From Anaerolineae bacterium (GTDB lineage: Bacteria; Chloroflexota; Anaerolineae; Aggregatilineales; Aggregatilineaceae): a stretch of DNA of 5,284 bases. The position numbers and the translations under genes are program-made. A model generated the notes under the pieces. The model was not told the origin of the DNA. It saw only the letters and a list, made by a program, of their open reading frames with translations, and searched no databases. The stretch is from positions 1 to 5,284 of the forward strand of contig JADLHR010000323.1 of assembly GCA_020848665.1 (NCBI GenBank), given 5' to 3'. Shown one piece after another: positions 1 through 4,930 of this stretch. How positions within the stretch are numbered: position 1 is the first letter of the stretch; each line of letters begins with the position of its first letter.

Positions 1-582
1 CGCTGGCTGGGCGGCACGCTGACTAACTGGCGGACCGTCCGCGAGCGGCTGGAGACGATGAAGCGCCTGGAGCGCCAGCGCGACGAAGGCGCGTTCGACC
101 GCCTGACCAAGAAAGAGCAGATGCTGCTTGACCGCGAGATCGACAAGCTGCACCTGCGGTTTGGCGGAATGCGGAACATGTCGCGCCTGCCCGATGCACT
201 GTTCGTGGTGGACGTGCGCCGCGAAGTGACAGCCGTCAAGGAAGCGAACATCCTGAATATCCCGGTCATCGCGCTGGTCGATACCAACTGCGACCCGGAC
301 CCGATTGACTATGTGATTCCGGCGAACGACGACGCGATCCGCGCCATTCGCCTGCTGACAAGCAAGATCGCGGACGCCGCGCTCGAGGGGATCGCGCTGC
401 GCAAGACGCGCGTTGACGACGCGGAGTACGAAGAGGAAGACGTTGACTTCGCCGATGCTATGGCGGATGTCGAGGATGACGAAGCCTATCTGGGCGAGGC
501 AACGCTGGCGAAGCTGCGCAGCGGCGACTTCAGCTTCGGCGCGTCAGGCGACGACGGGACAGAGGAGAGCGAGGAAAAGTAA
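1..582 (+). CDS. rpsB: 30S ribosomal protein S2 (5'-truncated by window edge)
   Basis: Ribosomal protein S2 of the small subunit, which binds on the 30S body near S1 and the anti-Shine-Dalgarno region. The reading frame is open from base 1, so 193 residues are visible. By comparison with E. coli S2, roughly the first 90–95 residues are missing. The visible part opens with the S2 hallmark RWLGGTLTNWRTV and continues with LHLRFGGMRNMSRLPDALFVVD and then EANILNIPVIALVDTNCDPDPIDYVIPANDDAIR, all in family order (here given in pieces: GGMRNMSRLPD, IPVIALVDTNCDPD, IPANDDAIRA). After about visible residue 138 the protein has an acidic tail with 22 Asp/Glu against 3 Lys/Arg in the last 55 residues, ending TEESEEK. 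It lies three bases upstream of tsf, the standard rpsB–tsf pairing. The identity is certain; only the missing N-terminus cannot be judged. Confidence 0.97.
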   Translation, partial: RWLGGTLTNWRTVRERLETMKRLERQRDEGAFDRLTKKEQMLLDREIDKLHLRFGGMRNMSRLPDALFVVDVRREVTAVKEANILNIPVIALVDTNCDPDPIDYVIPANDDAIRAIRLLTSKIADAALEGIALRKTRVDDAEYEEEDVDFADAMADVEDDEAYLGEATLAKLRSGDFSFGASGDDGTEESEEK

Positions 583-585
583 CGG

Positions 586-1197
586 ATGGCTCAGGTTACG
601 GCACAGATGGTGAAGGAACTGCGGAATCTCACCGGCGTAGGTCCGCTTGACTGCAAGAATGCGCTGGAGCAGTTTGACGGCGACCTGCAAAAGGCCGCCG
701 ATTATCTGCGCGATAAAGGTTTGGCGAAGGCCGCCAAGAAGGTAGGCCGTGCGACCAACGAAGGCATCATCCATGCCTACGTGCACCACAATCACCGGCT
801 CGGCGTGCTGTTGGAGCTGAACTGCGAGACGGACTTCGTGGCTCGCACCGGGCAGTTCCGCCAGCTCGCCAACGATATCGCGCTTCAGATCGCCAACCTT
901 GGCGCGCAGTATGTGCAGCGCGAGGATATTCCGAGCGCGGTCGTAGACGCTGAGCGCGATCTTCAGCGCCGCCGCGCCCTGGAAGAAGGCAAGGCCGAGA
1001 ACGTGGTCGAGCGCGTGGTTGATGGGCGGATGGACAAGTTCTACGAGGACCTCGTCCTGTTCGAGCAGCCGTTCATCAAGGACGACAGCGTGACCATCGG
1101 CGACATGGTCAAGCAGGCAATCGCCGATCTGGGCGAGAACATCGTGCTCAGCCGGTTCGCCCGCTTCGCGCTGGGTGAGTCGGGCGACACGCAGTAG
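586..1197 (+). CDS. tsf: Translation elongation factor Ts, short form
   Basis: Cytoplasmic guanine-nucleotide exchange factor that releases GDP from EF-Tu. At 203 residues it is the short form (Thermus about 196) rather than the long form of E. coli (283). The N-terminal UBA-like domain (about 1–50) carries LRNLTGVGPLDCKNAL, which is EF-Ts signature 1 with Pro20 where Met or Ala is usual. The EF-Tu contact motif TDFV is at residues 82–85, in NCETDFVART. The C-terminal part shows GRMDKFYEDLVLFEQPF followed by LGENIVLSRFARF, typical of the core domain. The ATG follows the rpsB stop by three bases. Its ribosome binding site (GAGG, 571–574) lies inside the end of rpsB, which suggests coupled translation. 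A Rho-independent terminator follows the gene. Confidence 0.97.
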   Translation: MAQVTAQMVKELRNLTGVGPLDCKNALEQFDGDLQKAADYLRDKGLAKAAKKVGRATNEGIIHAYVHHNHRLGVLLELNCETDFVARTGQFRQLANDIALQIANLGAQYVQREDIPSAVVDAERDLQRRRALEEGKAENVVERVVDGRMDKFYEDLVLFEQPFIKDDSVTIGDMVKQAIADLGENIVLSRFARFALGESGDTQ

Positions 1198-1221
1198 AGG
1201 CTCGCTGAGATGAAGACCCTG

Positions 1222-1254
1222 GGGATTAGGCTTACCGCCTGATCCCTTTTTTTT
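1222..1254 (+). terminator. Rho-independent terminator after tsf
   Basis: A 10-bp stem pairs GGGATTAGGC (1222–1231) with GCCTGATCCC (1237–1246), with one G·U pair and the five-base loop TTACC. It is followed directly by eight T (1247–1254). It begins 24 bases after the tsf stop and points toward pyrH. It should end most rpsB–tsf transcripts, with pyrH transcribed by read-through or from its own promoter. No upstream sequence that could form a competing antiterminator is convincing. Confidence 0.92.
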
Positions 1255-1322
1255 CGCACGAGGCCGGGGTCGGCCCCTCAGGCGATCTTGAGTCATAGAA
1301 CACAGAGCGGAGACGAGCAGCG

Positions 1323-2054
1323 ATGTCGAGCGCGGAGTTAGTTCCACACTATCGCCGGATTATTCTCAAGCTGAGTGGTGAAACGCTGGCCGGGCCGGAG
1401 GGCTGCGGTATTGATCCGGACCAGGTGGCAATTATCGCGGCGAAGATCAAGACGGTGCACGATCTGGGCGTACAAATCGGCCTGGTGATCGGCGCGGGCA
1501 ACCTGTGGCGTGGCAATCGGGGTGTGCAGCGCGGGATGGAGCAGGCAACCGCCGATCATATGGGGATGATTGCCACCGTGATGAACGGGCTGGCGCTGCA
1601 AGACGGCCTGGAGCGAATCGGCGTGCCGACGCGCGTTCAGACCGCCGTGATGATGAACCAGGTCGCGGAGCCATATATTCGCCTGCGCGCGATTGCCCAC
1701 ATGGAAAAAGGGCGCGTCGTGATTATCGCCGGTGGCACGGGCAACCCCTATTTCACGACGGACACCGCCGCCGCGCTGCGTGGGATGGAAGTCAACGCCG
1801 ACGTAATCATCAAGGGGACGCAGGTCGATGGCGTCTACGACGCTGACCCGAAGCTCAACCCAAACGCACGCCGTTTCGACCGGCTCAGCTACTCGCACGC
1901 GATCGAGTACCGCGTCCGCGTGATGGACCTGACCGCGATCACCCTGTGCATGGATCATCACCTGCCGCTGCTGGTGCTGAACATCTGGGACGACCACAGC
2001 CTGATCGGCGCGGTCCTGGGCCGCAAAGTCGGTACGCTGATCGACGGAGAATAG
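1323..2054 (+). CDS. pyrH: UMP kinase
   Basis: Bacterial UMP kinase of the amino-acid-kinase fold, catalysing ATP + UMP to ADP + UDP in pyrimidine nucleotide synthesis; the family is hexameric, cytoplasmic and usually GTP-activated and UTP-inhibited. The 243 residues match the family length. Visible motifs in order are KLSGE (16–20, phosphate binding), GAGNLWRG (57–64), ATADHMGMIATVMNGLAL (75–92), GGTGNPYFTTDTAAALR (137–153, UMP and phosphate site) and DGVYDADPK (169–177, nucleotide site). The ATG has GGAG at 1309–1312, ten bases upstream. The 68-base gap after the tsf terminator (1255–1322) holds a small GGCCG/CGGCC hairpin (1262–1275) and no promoter I can defend. The gene keeps its usual place after tsf, but frr does not follow; the next gene is convergent gatC. 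Confidence 0.97.
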   Translation: MSSAELVPHYRRIILKLSGETLAGPEGCGIDPDQVAIIAAKIKTVHDLGVQIGLVIGAGNLWRGNRGVQRGMEQATADHMGMIATVMNGLALQDGLERIGVPTRVQTAVMMNQVAEPYIRLRAIAHMEKGRVVIIAGGTGNPYFTTDTAAALRGMEVNADVIIKGTQVDGVYDADPKLNPNARRFDRLSYSHAIEYRVRVMDLTAITLCMDHHLPLLVLNIWDDHSLIGAVLGRKVGTLIDGE

Positions 2055-2084
2055 CGTCTGCTCGCTTCATAGCAAAGTCGAAAA

Positions 2085-2113
2085 CAGCTTCCCTGCCAGA
2101 CGCAGGGAAGCTG
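2085..2113. terminator. Hairpin between convergent pyrH and gatC, probable terminator
   Basis: CAGCTTCCCTGC (2085–2096) pairs perfectly with GCAGGGAAGCTG (2102–2113), a 12-bp stem with loop CAGAC. Four A at 2081–2084 give a UUUU run on the minus strand, so it works better as the terminator of gatC. On the plus strand the stem is followed only by CCTTTGG, a weak U-run, so pyrH termination there is less certain. Its position between two convergent genes fits a shared, partly bidirectional terminator. Confidence 0.82.
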
Positions 2114-2157
2114 CCTTTGGTCATGGCGAGTGGCTCGCGGGCCGGGTGTGCTTCAGC

Positions 2158-2457
2158 CTACCTGGATGGGCTGTCGAGAATCGCGTCCACGACAAACTGA
2201 TAATCGGCGACGCGCGGCGCGTTGGCGAGCACCTCGTCGCGCGAAAGGCCGGGCGATGGCTCGTCCGGGCGCAGCACGTTGCTGAGCGGCAGCACGGATG
2301 CGGTCGGTGGGATGGCTTCAGTGTCGAGCGCCTGAAGCTCTGCCGCGTAGCTGAGCACCTGCGACAACTGCCCGGCATACAGCTCGATTTCCTCGTCGGT
2401 AAGCTGGAGCCGTGCCAACTCGGCGATGTGGATCACGGTGTCCCGATCAATTTTCAT
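2158..2457 (-). CDS. gatC: Asp-tRNA(Asn)/Glu-tRNA(Gln) amidotransferase subunit C
   Basis: Small subunit of the GatCAB amidotransferase, which converts misacylated Glu-tRNA(Gln) and/or Asp-tRNA(Asn) to the correct aminoacyl-tRNA. GatC wraps around and stabilises the GatA–GatB interface. The 99-residue length is normal for the family. Family features are the N-terminal helix VIHIAELARLQLTDEE (8–23), the helix LSQVLSYAAELQALDT (31–46), and LRPDE followed by DEVLANAP (62–66, 74–81) and a terminal F-V-V segment. The ATG is preceded by GGAG (minus strand, 2466–2469) with eight bases spacing, and by a good promoter. It is not next to gatA or gatB within the window, and its neighbours are unrelated. 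Presence of GatC implies the indirect route to Gln-tRNA and/or Asn-tRNA in this organism. Confidence 0.95.
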   Translation of the reverse strand: MKIDRDTVIHIAELARLQLTDEEIELYAGQLSQVLSYAAELQALDTEAIPPTASVLPLSNVLRPDEPSPGLSRDEVLANAPRVADYQFVVDAILDSPSR

Positions 2458-2505
2458 GGTGGTCGCTCCAGCCTAAGCGATGTTGAAGGGCGGCGAGATG
2501 GGCCG

Positions 2506-2534
2506 AGTATATCGCGCTGCGCTTGCTCTCCCAA
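2506..2534 (-). promoter_or_regulatory. Sigma70-type promoter for gatC
   Basis: Read on the minus strand, a -35 box TTGGGA (2529–2534) is followed after exactly 17 bases by a -10 box TATACT (2506–2511). Four of six and five of six bases match the consensus. Transcription would start near position 2499, giving a leader of about 42 bases before the gatC ATG. Spacing and placement make this the best promoter in the window, though it is not experimentally supported. Confidence 0.62.
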
Positions 2535-2590
2535 GCCGATTCTGGATGCGTATCACCGCGCGGTGTGTGGCGTGTTGAGGCGATTCTCCG

Positions 2591-2596
2591 TACAAT
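2591..2596 (+). promoter_or_regulatory. Candidate -10 box for the Nudix–lipoprotein operon
   Basis: TACAAT matches the -10 consensus at five of six positions and lies 43 bases before the TTG start of the Nudix gene. A start near 2603 would give a leader of about 37 bases. No good -35 box lies 16–18 bases upstream; TTGAGG at 2575–2580 is only ten bases away. The call is therefore weak and rests mainly on the need for a promoter in this divergent gap. Confidence 0.33.
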
Positions 2597-2623
2597 TCGC
2601 GGCAGATCGGCCCCTTGCTCACC

Positions 2624-2642
2624 AGAGGATACGCGTCTTTTG
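2624..2642 (+). promoter_or_regulatory. Ribosome binding site that places the Nudix start at TTG 2640
   Basis: AGAGGAT (2624–2630) contains GAGG eleven bases before the in-frame TTG at 2640–2642. The first residues read from this TTG, SRERPYRTVSSRYLW, fit the usual opening of ADP-ribose-pyrophosphatase-type Nudix proteins. The residues further upstream in the frame look like untranslated intergenic sequence. Confidence 0.6.
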
Positions 2643-3203
2643 AGCCGAGAACGCCCCTATCGCACAGTGTCCAGCCGCTATCTTTGGCGCAGCGCGTGGT
2701 ACAACCTGCGCCAGGACCAGCTTGAGGCCGCTAACGGCAGCGCAGCAGTCTACACCGTGGTTGAGAAGCCCGGTGGTGTGTGGATTGTGCCGGTTACGGC
2801 GGGTGGCGAGATCGTGCTGATCGAGCAGTATCGCTATCCGGTCGATGACTGGTGTCTCGAAGTTCCCGCCGGCAACATCGAGCCGGGCATCGCGCCCGAA
2901 GTCATGGCCGCGCGCGAGCTGGCCGAGGAGATTGGCGGGCAGGCGCGCGAGCTGATCTTCGTCGGGCGCTTCTATAGCCTTAACGGCATCTGCGATCAAG
3001 TCGCGCACGTGTACGTGGCGCTCGGTGTGGCGCTCGACCAGCCGCGCCACGAGGCGACCGAGCACATTTCTCTGCGCCTGCTTCCGATTGCAGAGGCGCT
3101 GCGTATGGCGGCAGCGGGCGAGATCAACGATGGGCCGAGCGCGTTGGCCCTGCTGCTGAGCGAGCGTGTTCTGCGGGCGCGCATCCTGGAAGGTGGAGCG
3201 TGA
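2640..3203 (+). CDS. Nudix hydrolase, ADP-ribose pyrophosphatase-like
   Basis: Nudix hydrolase of the ADP-ribose/ADP-sugar pyrophosphatase type, expected to split a nucleoside diphosphate linked to another group in a Mg2+-dependent way. It has 187 residues from the TTG start. An N-terminal beta domain (about 1–55, with SSRYLW and EKPGGVWIVPV) leads into EQYRYPVDDWCLEVPAG (62–78) and the Nudix box at 78–100. The metal-binding core RELAEEIG (92–99) is intact. The first conserved Glu of the box is Ile84, and the usually hydrophobic last position is Gly100. The Pro that follows the box in many ADP-ribose enzymes (SPG) is Asn115 in SLNG. The substrate therefore cannot be named. The stop overlaps the lipoprotein start by one base, so the pair is an operon. 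It is divergent from gatC. Confidence 0.88.
   Translation: MSRERPYRTVSSRYLWRSAWYNLRQDQLEAANGSAAVYTVVEKPGGVWIVPVTAGGEIVLIEQYRYPVDDWCLEVPAGNIEPGIAPEVMAARELAEEIGGQARELIFVGRFYSLNGICDQVAHVYVALGVALDQPRHEATEHISLRLLPIAEALRMAAAGEINDGPSALALLLSERVLRARILEGGA
3191..3198 (+). promoter_or_regulatory. Ribosome binding site for the lipoprotein, inside the Nudix gene
   Basis: AGGTGGAG lies just before the ATG at 3203, with six bases between AGGTGG and the start codon. It supports ATG 3203, sharing its A with the TGA stop of the Nudix gene (TGATG), over the GTG at 3200. The arrangement is typical of translational coupling. Confidence 0.65.
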
Positions 3204-4063
3204 TGTGGCGGGCGGACGAGTGGATGTGGCTTGCGCTGGCGCTGCTGGTGCTCGTGCTGACCGGCTGTGGAGCAGAGGCTCCGGCGGTGCCGCCGGACGC
3301 GCCGGTGCTGACCGGGCTGGATGGATTGCCCAAACAGCTCGCGACGATTGAGATGACGGCTACGCCCAGCCCGGTGCTGGTTGGGATGCCGCAGCCGGGC
3401 GCCGCGCTATCGAGCGCAACTCCGGCGCCGCCGCGCCCCACGCCGACGCTGACACCCTACGTCGGCATCTTCCTGGGACGACCTACCTCGGAAAGTGGCG
3501 AGGCGCTGGCGGACGACATCCCGACGCTGGCCCCATTTGTGGTCGGACCGATGGGTGGCCCCGGCGTTGTTGGCGGATTGGCAGGCGAGGCGGTCGATTG
3601 CCCGGTTGCGCCCGCCGGTGTGTTCGTCGCGATCTACGCCGCAAACGCCGCGCTGCAAGAGCGCCTGGGCTGCCCGGTCGGGATCGGTGGCGTCGAGCAG
3701 ATGGCGGCGCAGCCGTTTGAGCGCGGGACGCTCTACTGGCGACCGAACGGACAGATTTACGCGCTGGCGAACAATGGGCAGCTCTGGCAAGTCACGGACA
3801 CGTGGCACGAGGGGCTGCCGCCCGACGATCCCTCATTCAGCGCGCCCGCCGGGCTGGTCCAGCCGATCCGGGGATTCGGCCTCGTGTGGCGCACGAACAC
3901 CGCGATCCGCGACGCGCTCGGCTGGGGTACACAGTCCGAAGCGCTGATCAGCGGCTTCTGGCAGGATTTCGAGCGGGGCGCAGTGCTCCAGGGGTTGCAC
4001 GGACAGGTTGTCGCGATCTTCCCCGGCGAGGGCCAGCATTCCGGCCCGCTGACGGCCTACTAA
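3203..4063 (+). CDS. Secreted lipoprotein with two LGFP-like units, function unknown
   Basis: A 286-residue predicted lipoprotein. The N-terminus has a short charged start, a hydrophobic helix (about 7–20) and the lipobox LTGC with Cys22 as the expected lipidation site, so it should be anchored outside the cytoplasmic membrane. Residues 23–112 are rich in Pro, Ala and Thr (for example TPAPPRPTPTLTP) and look like a flexible linker. The C-terminal part has two degenerate units, each with an N-x-A-hydrophobic stretch, L-G, then FERG and a Gly-Gln strand: about 148–188 and 232–273. They resemble the LGFP-type repeat found in actinobacterial and Chloroflexota envelope proteins. Only two other cysteines exist, C133 and C157, both in CPV, and they could form a disulfide. 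No catalytic motif is visible. Translation is coupled to the Nudix gene; whether the functions are linked is not shown. Confidence 0.85.
   Translation: MWRADEWMWLALALLVLVLTGCGAEAPAVPPDAPVLTGLDGLPKQLATIEMTATPSPVLVGMPQPGAALSSATPAPPRPTPTLTPYVGIFLGRPTSESGEALADDIPTLAPFVVGPMGGPGVVGGLAGEAVDCPVAPAGVFVAIYAANAALQERLGCPVGIGGVEQMAAQPFERGTLYWRPNGQIYALANNGQLWQVTDTWHEGLPPDDPSFSAPAGLVQPIRGFGLVWRTNTAIRDALGWGTQSEALISGFWQDFERGAVLQGLHGQVVAIFPGEGQHSGPLTAY
3644..4021 (+). repeat. Two degenerate FERG-containing protein units
   Basis: Unit 1 (codons 148–188, 3644–3766) reads NAALQERLGCPVG, then QPFERGTLYW, then NGQIYAL. Unit 2 (codons 232–273, 3896–4021) reads NTAIRDALGWG, then QDFERGAVL, then HGQVVAIF. The order of motifs and the spacing from N to FERG (24 residues in both) are the same, so this is an ancient internal duplication visible at the protein level but not as a DNA repeat. 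Confidence 0.7.
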
Positions 4064-4088
4064 CGCGCGTCTGGCGTCTTGCGATTGA

Positions 4089-4868
4089 TTATATTCGCCG
4101 ATCGCCGAGCACGGGGAAGGTGCGTCGCACTTCCTGAACGAGGCCCAGATCAATCGTTACGGTGTACAGCCCCTCCGGCTCGCCGACCTCGAACACGACT
4201 TCGCCCCAGGGATCGACGATCATCGAGTGGCCGAAGTAGCTCAAGCCGTCTTCTTCATCCGCCCCCGTGCGATTGACCGCGATCATATAGCATTGATTTT
4301 CGATTGCACGCGCCCGCAGCAGCGTGCGGTAGTGGTCCAGTCGCGGCGCAGGCCACGCCGCCGGGACGATCACCACATCGGCCCCGTCGTCGGCGTAGCG
4401 GCGGAATAGTTCGGGGAAGCGCAGATCATAACAGATGGCGAACCCAGTCCGGCCCCAGGGCAGGTCGAGCGCTAGCGGCGCTTCGCCCGGCACCAGCCAT
4501 CTAGCCTCACCGGTCGGCTTAAAGAGGTGTAGCTTGCGGTACGCGCCCATGATGCCGTTGAGCGGCGAGACAACCGCGACGGTGTTGTACAACCCGACGC
4601 CGCGCTTCTCGAACAGCGAGCCGAAGATGTGCAGATTGTGCTGGCGGGCCAGCGCGGCGACCTGCGCGAACAGCCCTCCGCTAAGGTTGCTGGCGAAATC
4701 CTGGCCCTTGTCGAACGCGTTACCCGCGTCCCACAGCTCCGGGAACACGACCACCTCGGCGCCGTTCTGCGCGGCGCGCGCCGTGAATTCCTGCATCCGC
4801 GCCCAGTTGGTGCGGGGTAACCCCTTGCGGACACTCATCTGCGCCAGCGAGACGGTCAGTGCGCTCAT
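4089..4868 (-). CDS. Nitrilase-superfamily carbon-nitrogen hydrolase (omega-amidase-like)
   Basis: Cytoplasmic amidase of the nitrilase superfamily, 259 residues. The catalytic triad is complete: Glu44 in VFPELW, Lys112 in YRKLHLF and Cys146 in ICYDLRFPE. Later family segments WPAPRLDHYRTLLRARAIEN (172–191) and FGHSMIVDPWGE (212–223) are also present. The WPAP/ARAIENQ region resembles YafV and other omega-amidases, which hydrolyse 2-oxoglutaramate or 2-oxosuccinamate to the 2-oxo acid and ammonia; the substrate here is an inference. The chosen ATG (complement of 4866–4868) has AAGGAG eight bases upstream; a TTG seven codons earlier would place the ribosome binding site inside the gene. It follows the shikimate-kinase-like gene on the same strand by 62 bases and converges with the lipoprotein gene across 25 bases that hold no clear terminator. 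Confidence 0.9.
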   Translation of the reverse strand: MSALTVSLAQMSVRKGLPRTNWARMQEFTARAAQNGAEVVVFPELWDAGNAFDKGQDFASNLSGGLFAQVAALARQHNLHIFGSLFEKRGVGLYNTVAVVSPLNGIMGAYRKLHLFKPTGEARWLVPGEAPLALDLPWGRTGFAICYDLRFPELFRRYADDGADVVIVPAAWPAPRLDHYRTLLRARAIENQCYMIAVNRTGADEEDGLSYFGHSMIVDPWGEVVFEVGEPEGLYTVTIDLGLVQEVRRTFPVLGDRRI

Positions 4869-4876
4869 GGCCCTGT

Positions 4877-4882
4877 CTCCTT
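4877..4882 (-). promoter_or_regulatory. Ribosome binding site of the amidase gene
   Basis: AAGGAG on the minus strand, eight bases before the ATG at 4868. It decides the start in favour of that ATG over the upstream in-frame TTG at 4889. Confidence 0.75.
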
Positions 4883-4930
4883 CATCCAATCTCGATAACG
4901 TTGCAGACGCCAGCTAAGCCTGGATCGTCG

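Noticed and set aside
1262..1275. GGCCG/CGGCC hairpin upstream of pyrH as a riboswitch or second terminator
   Set aside because: The stem has five pairs with no T-run and no recognisable aptamer; such stems arise easily at this GC content.
1237..1283. Alternative pairing of GCCTGA (1237–1242) with TCAGGC (1278–1283), as a possible antiterminator for pyrH
   Set aside because: The second arm lies downstream of the T-run, so it would be made only after termination was decided; chance pairing is likely.
544..1347. Long open frame on the minus strand across tsf and the start of pyrH
   Set aside because: It is opposite two certain genes and crosses the terminator, and its protein matches nothing I recognise; it is a GC-rich shadow frame.
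1338..1997. Long open frame on the minus strand opposite pyrH
   Set aside because: It is fully inside pyrH, and its His/Arg-rich composition is what codon complementarity produces.
2575..2596. TTGAGG … TACAAT as a full sigma70 promoter for the Nudix gene
   Set aside because: The spacer is only ten bases, far below the 16–18 required; only the -10 box was kept, as a weak candidate.
2523..2639. Longer N-terminus for the Nudix protein, from a TTG at 2523 in the same frame
   Set aside because: The extra 39 residues look like translated intergenic DNA, the region contains the gatC -35 box and the TACAAT box, and a ribosome binding site sits before TTG 2640.
4030..4047. GGGCC … GGCCC hairpin at the end of the lipoprotein gene as a terminator
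   Set aside because: It lies inside the coding region, has only five pairs and no following T-run.
4435..4917. Plus-strand open frame opposite the amidase gene
   Set aside because: It is covered by a gene with an intact catalytic triad and a good ribosome binding site; composition looks like a shadow.
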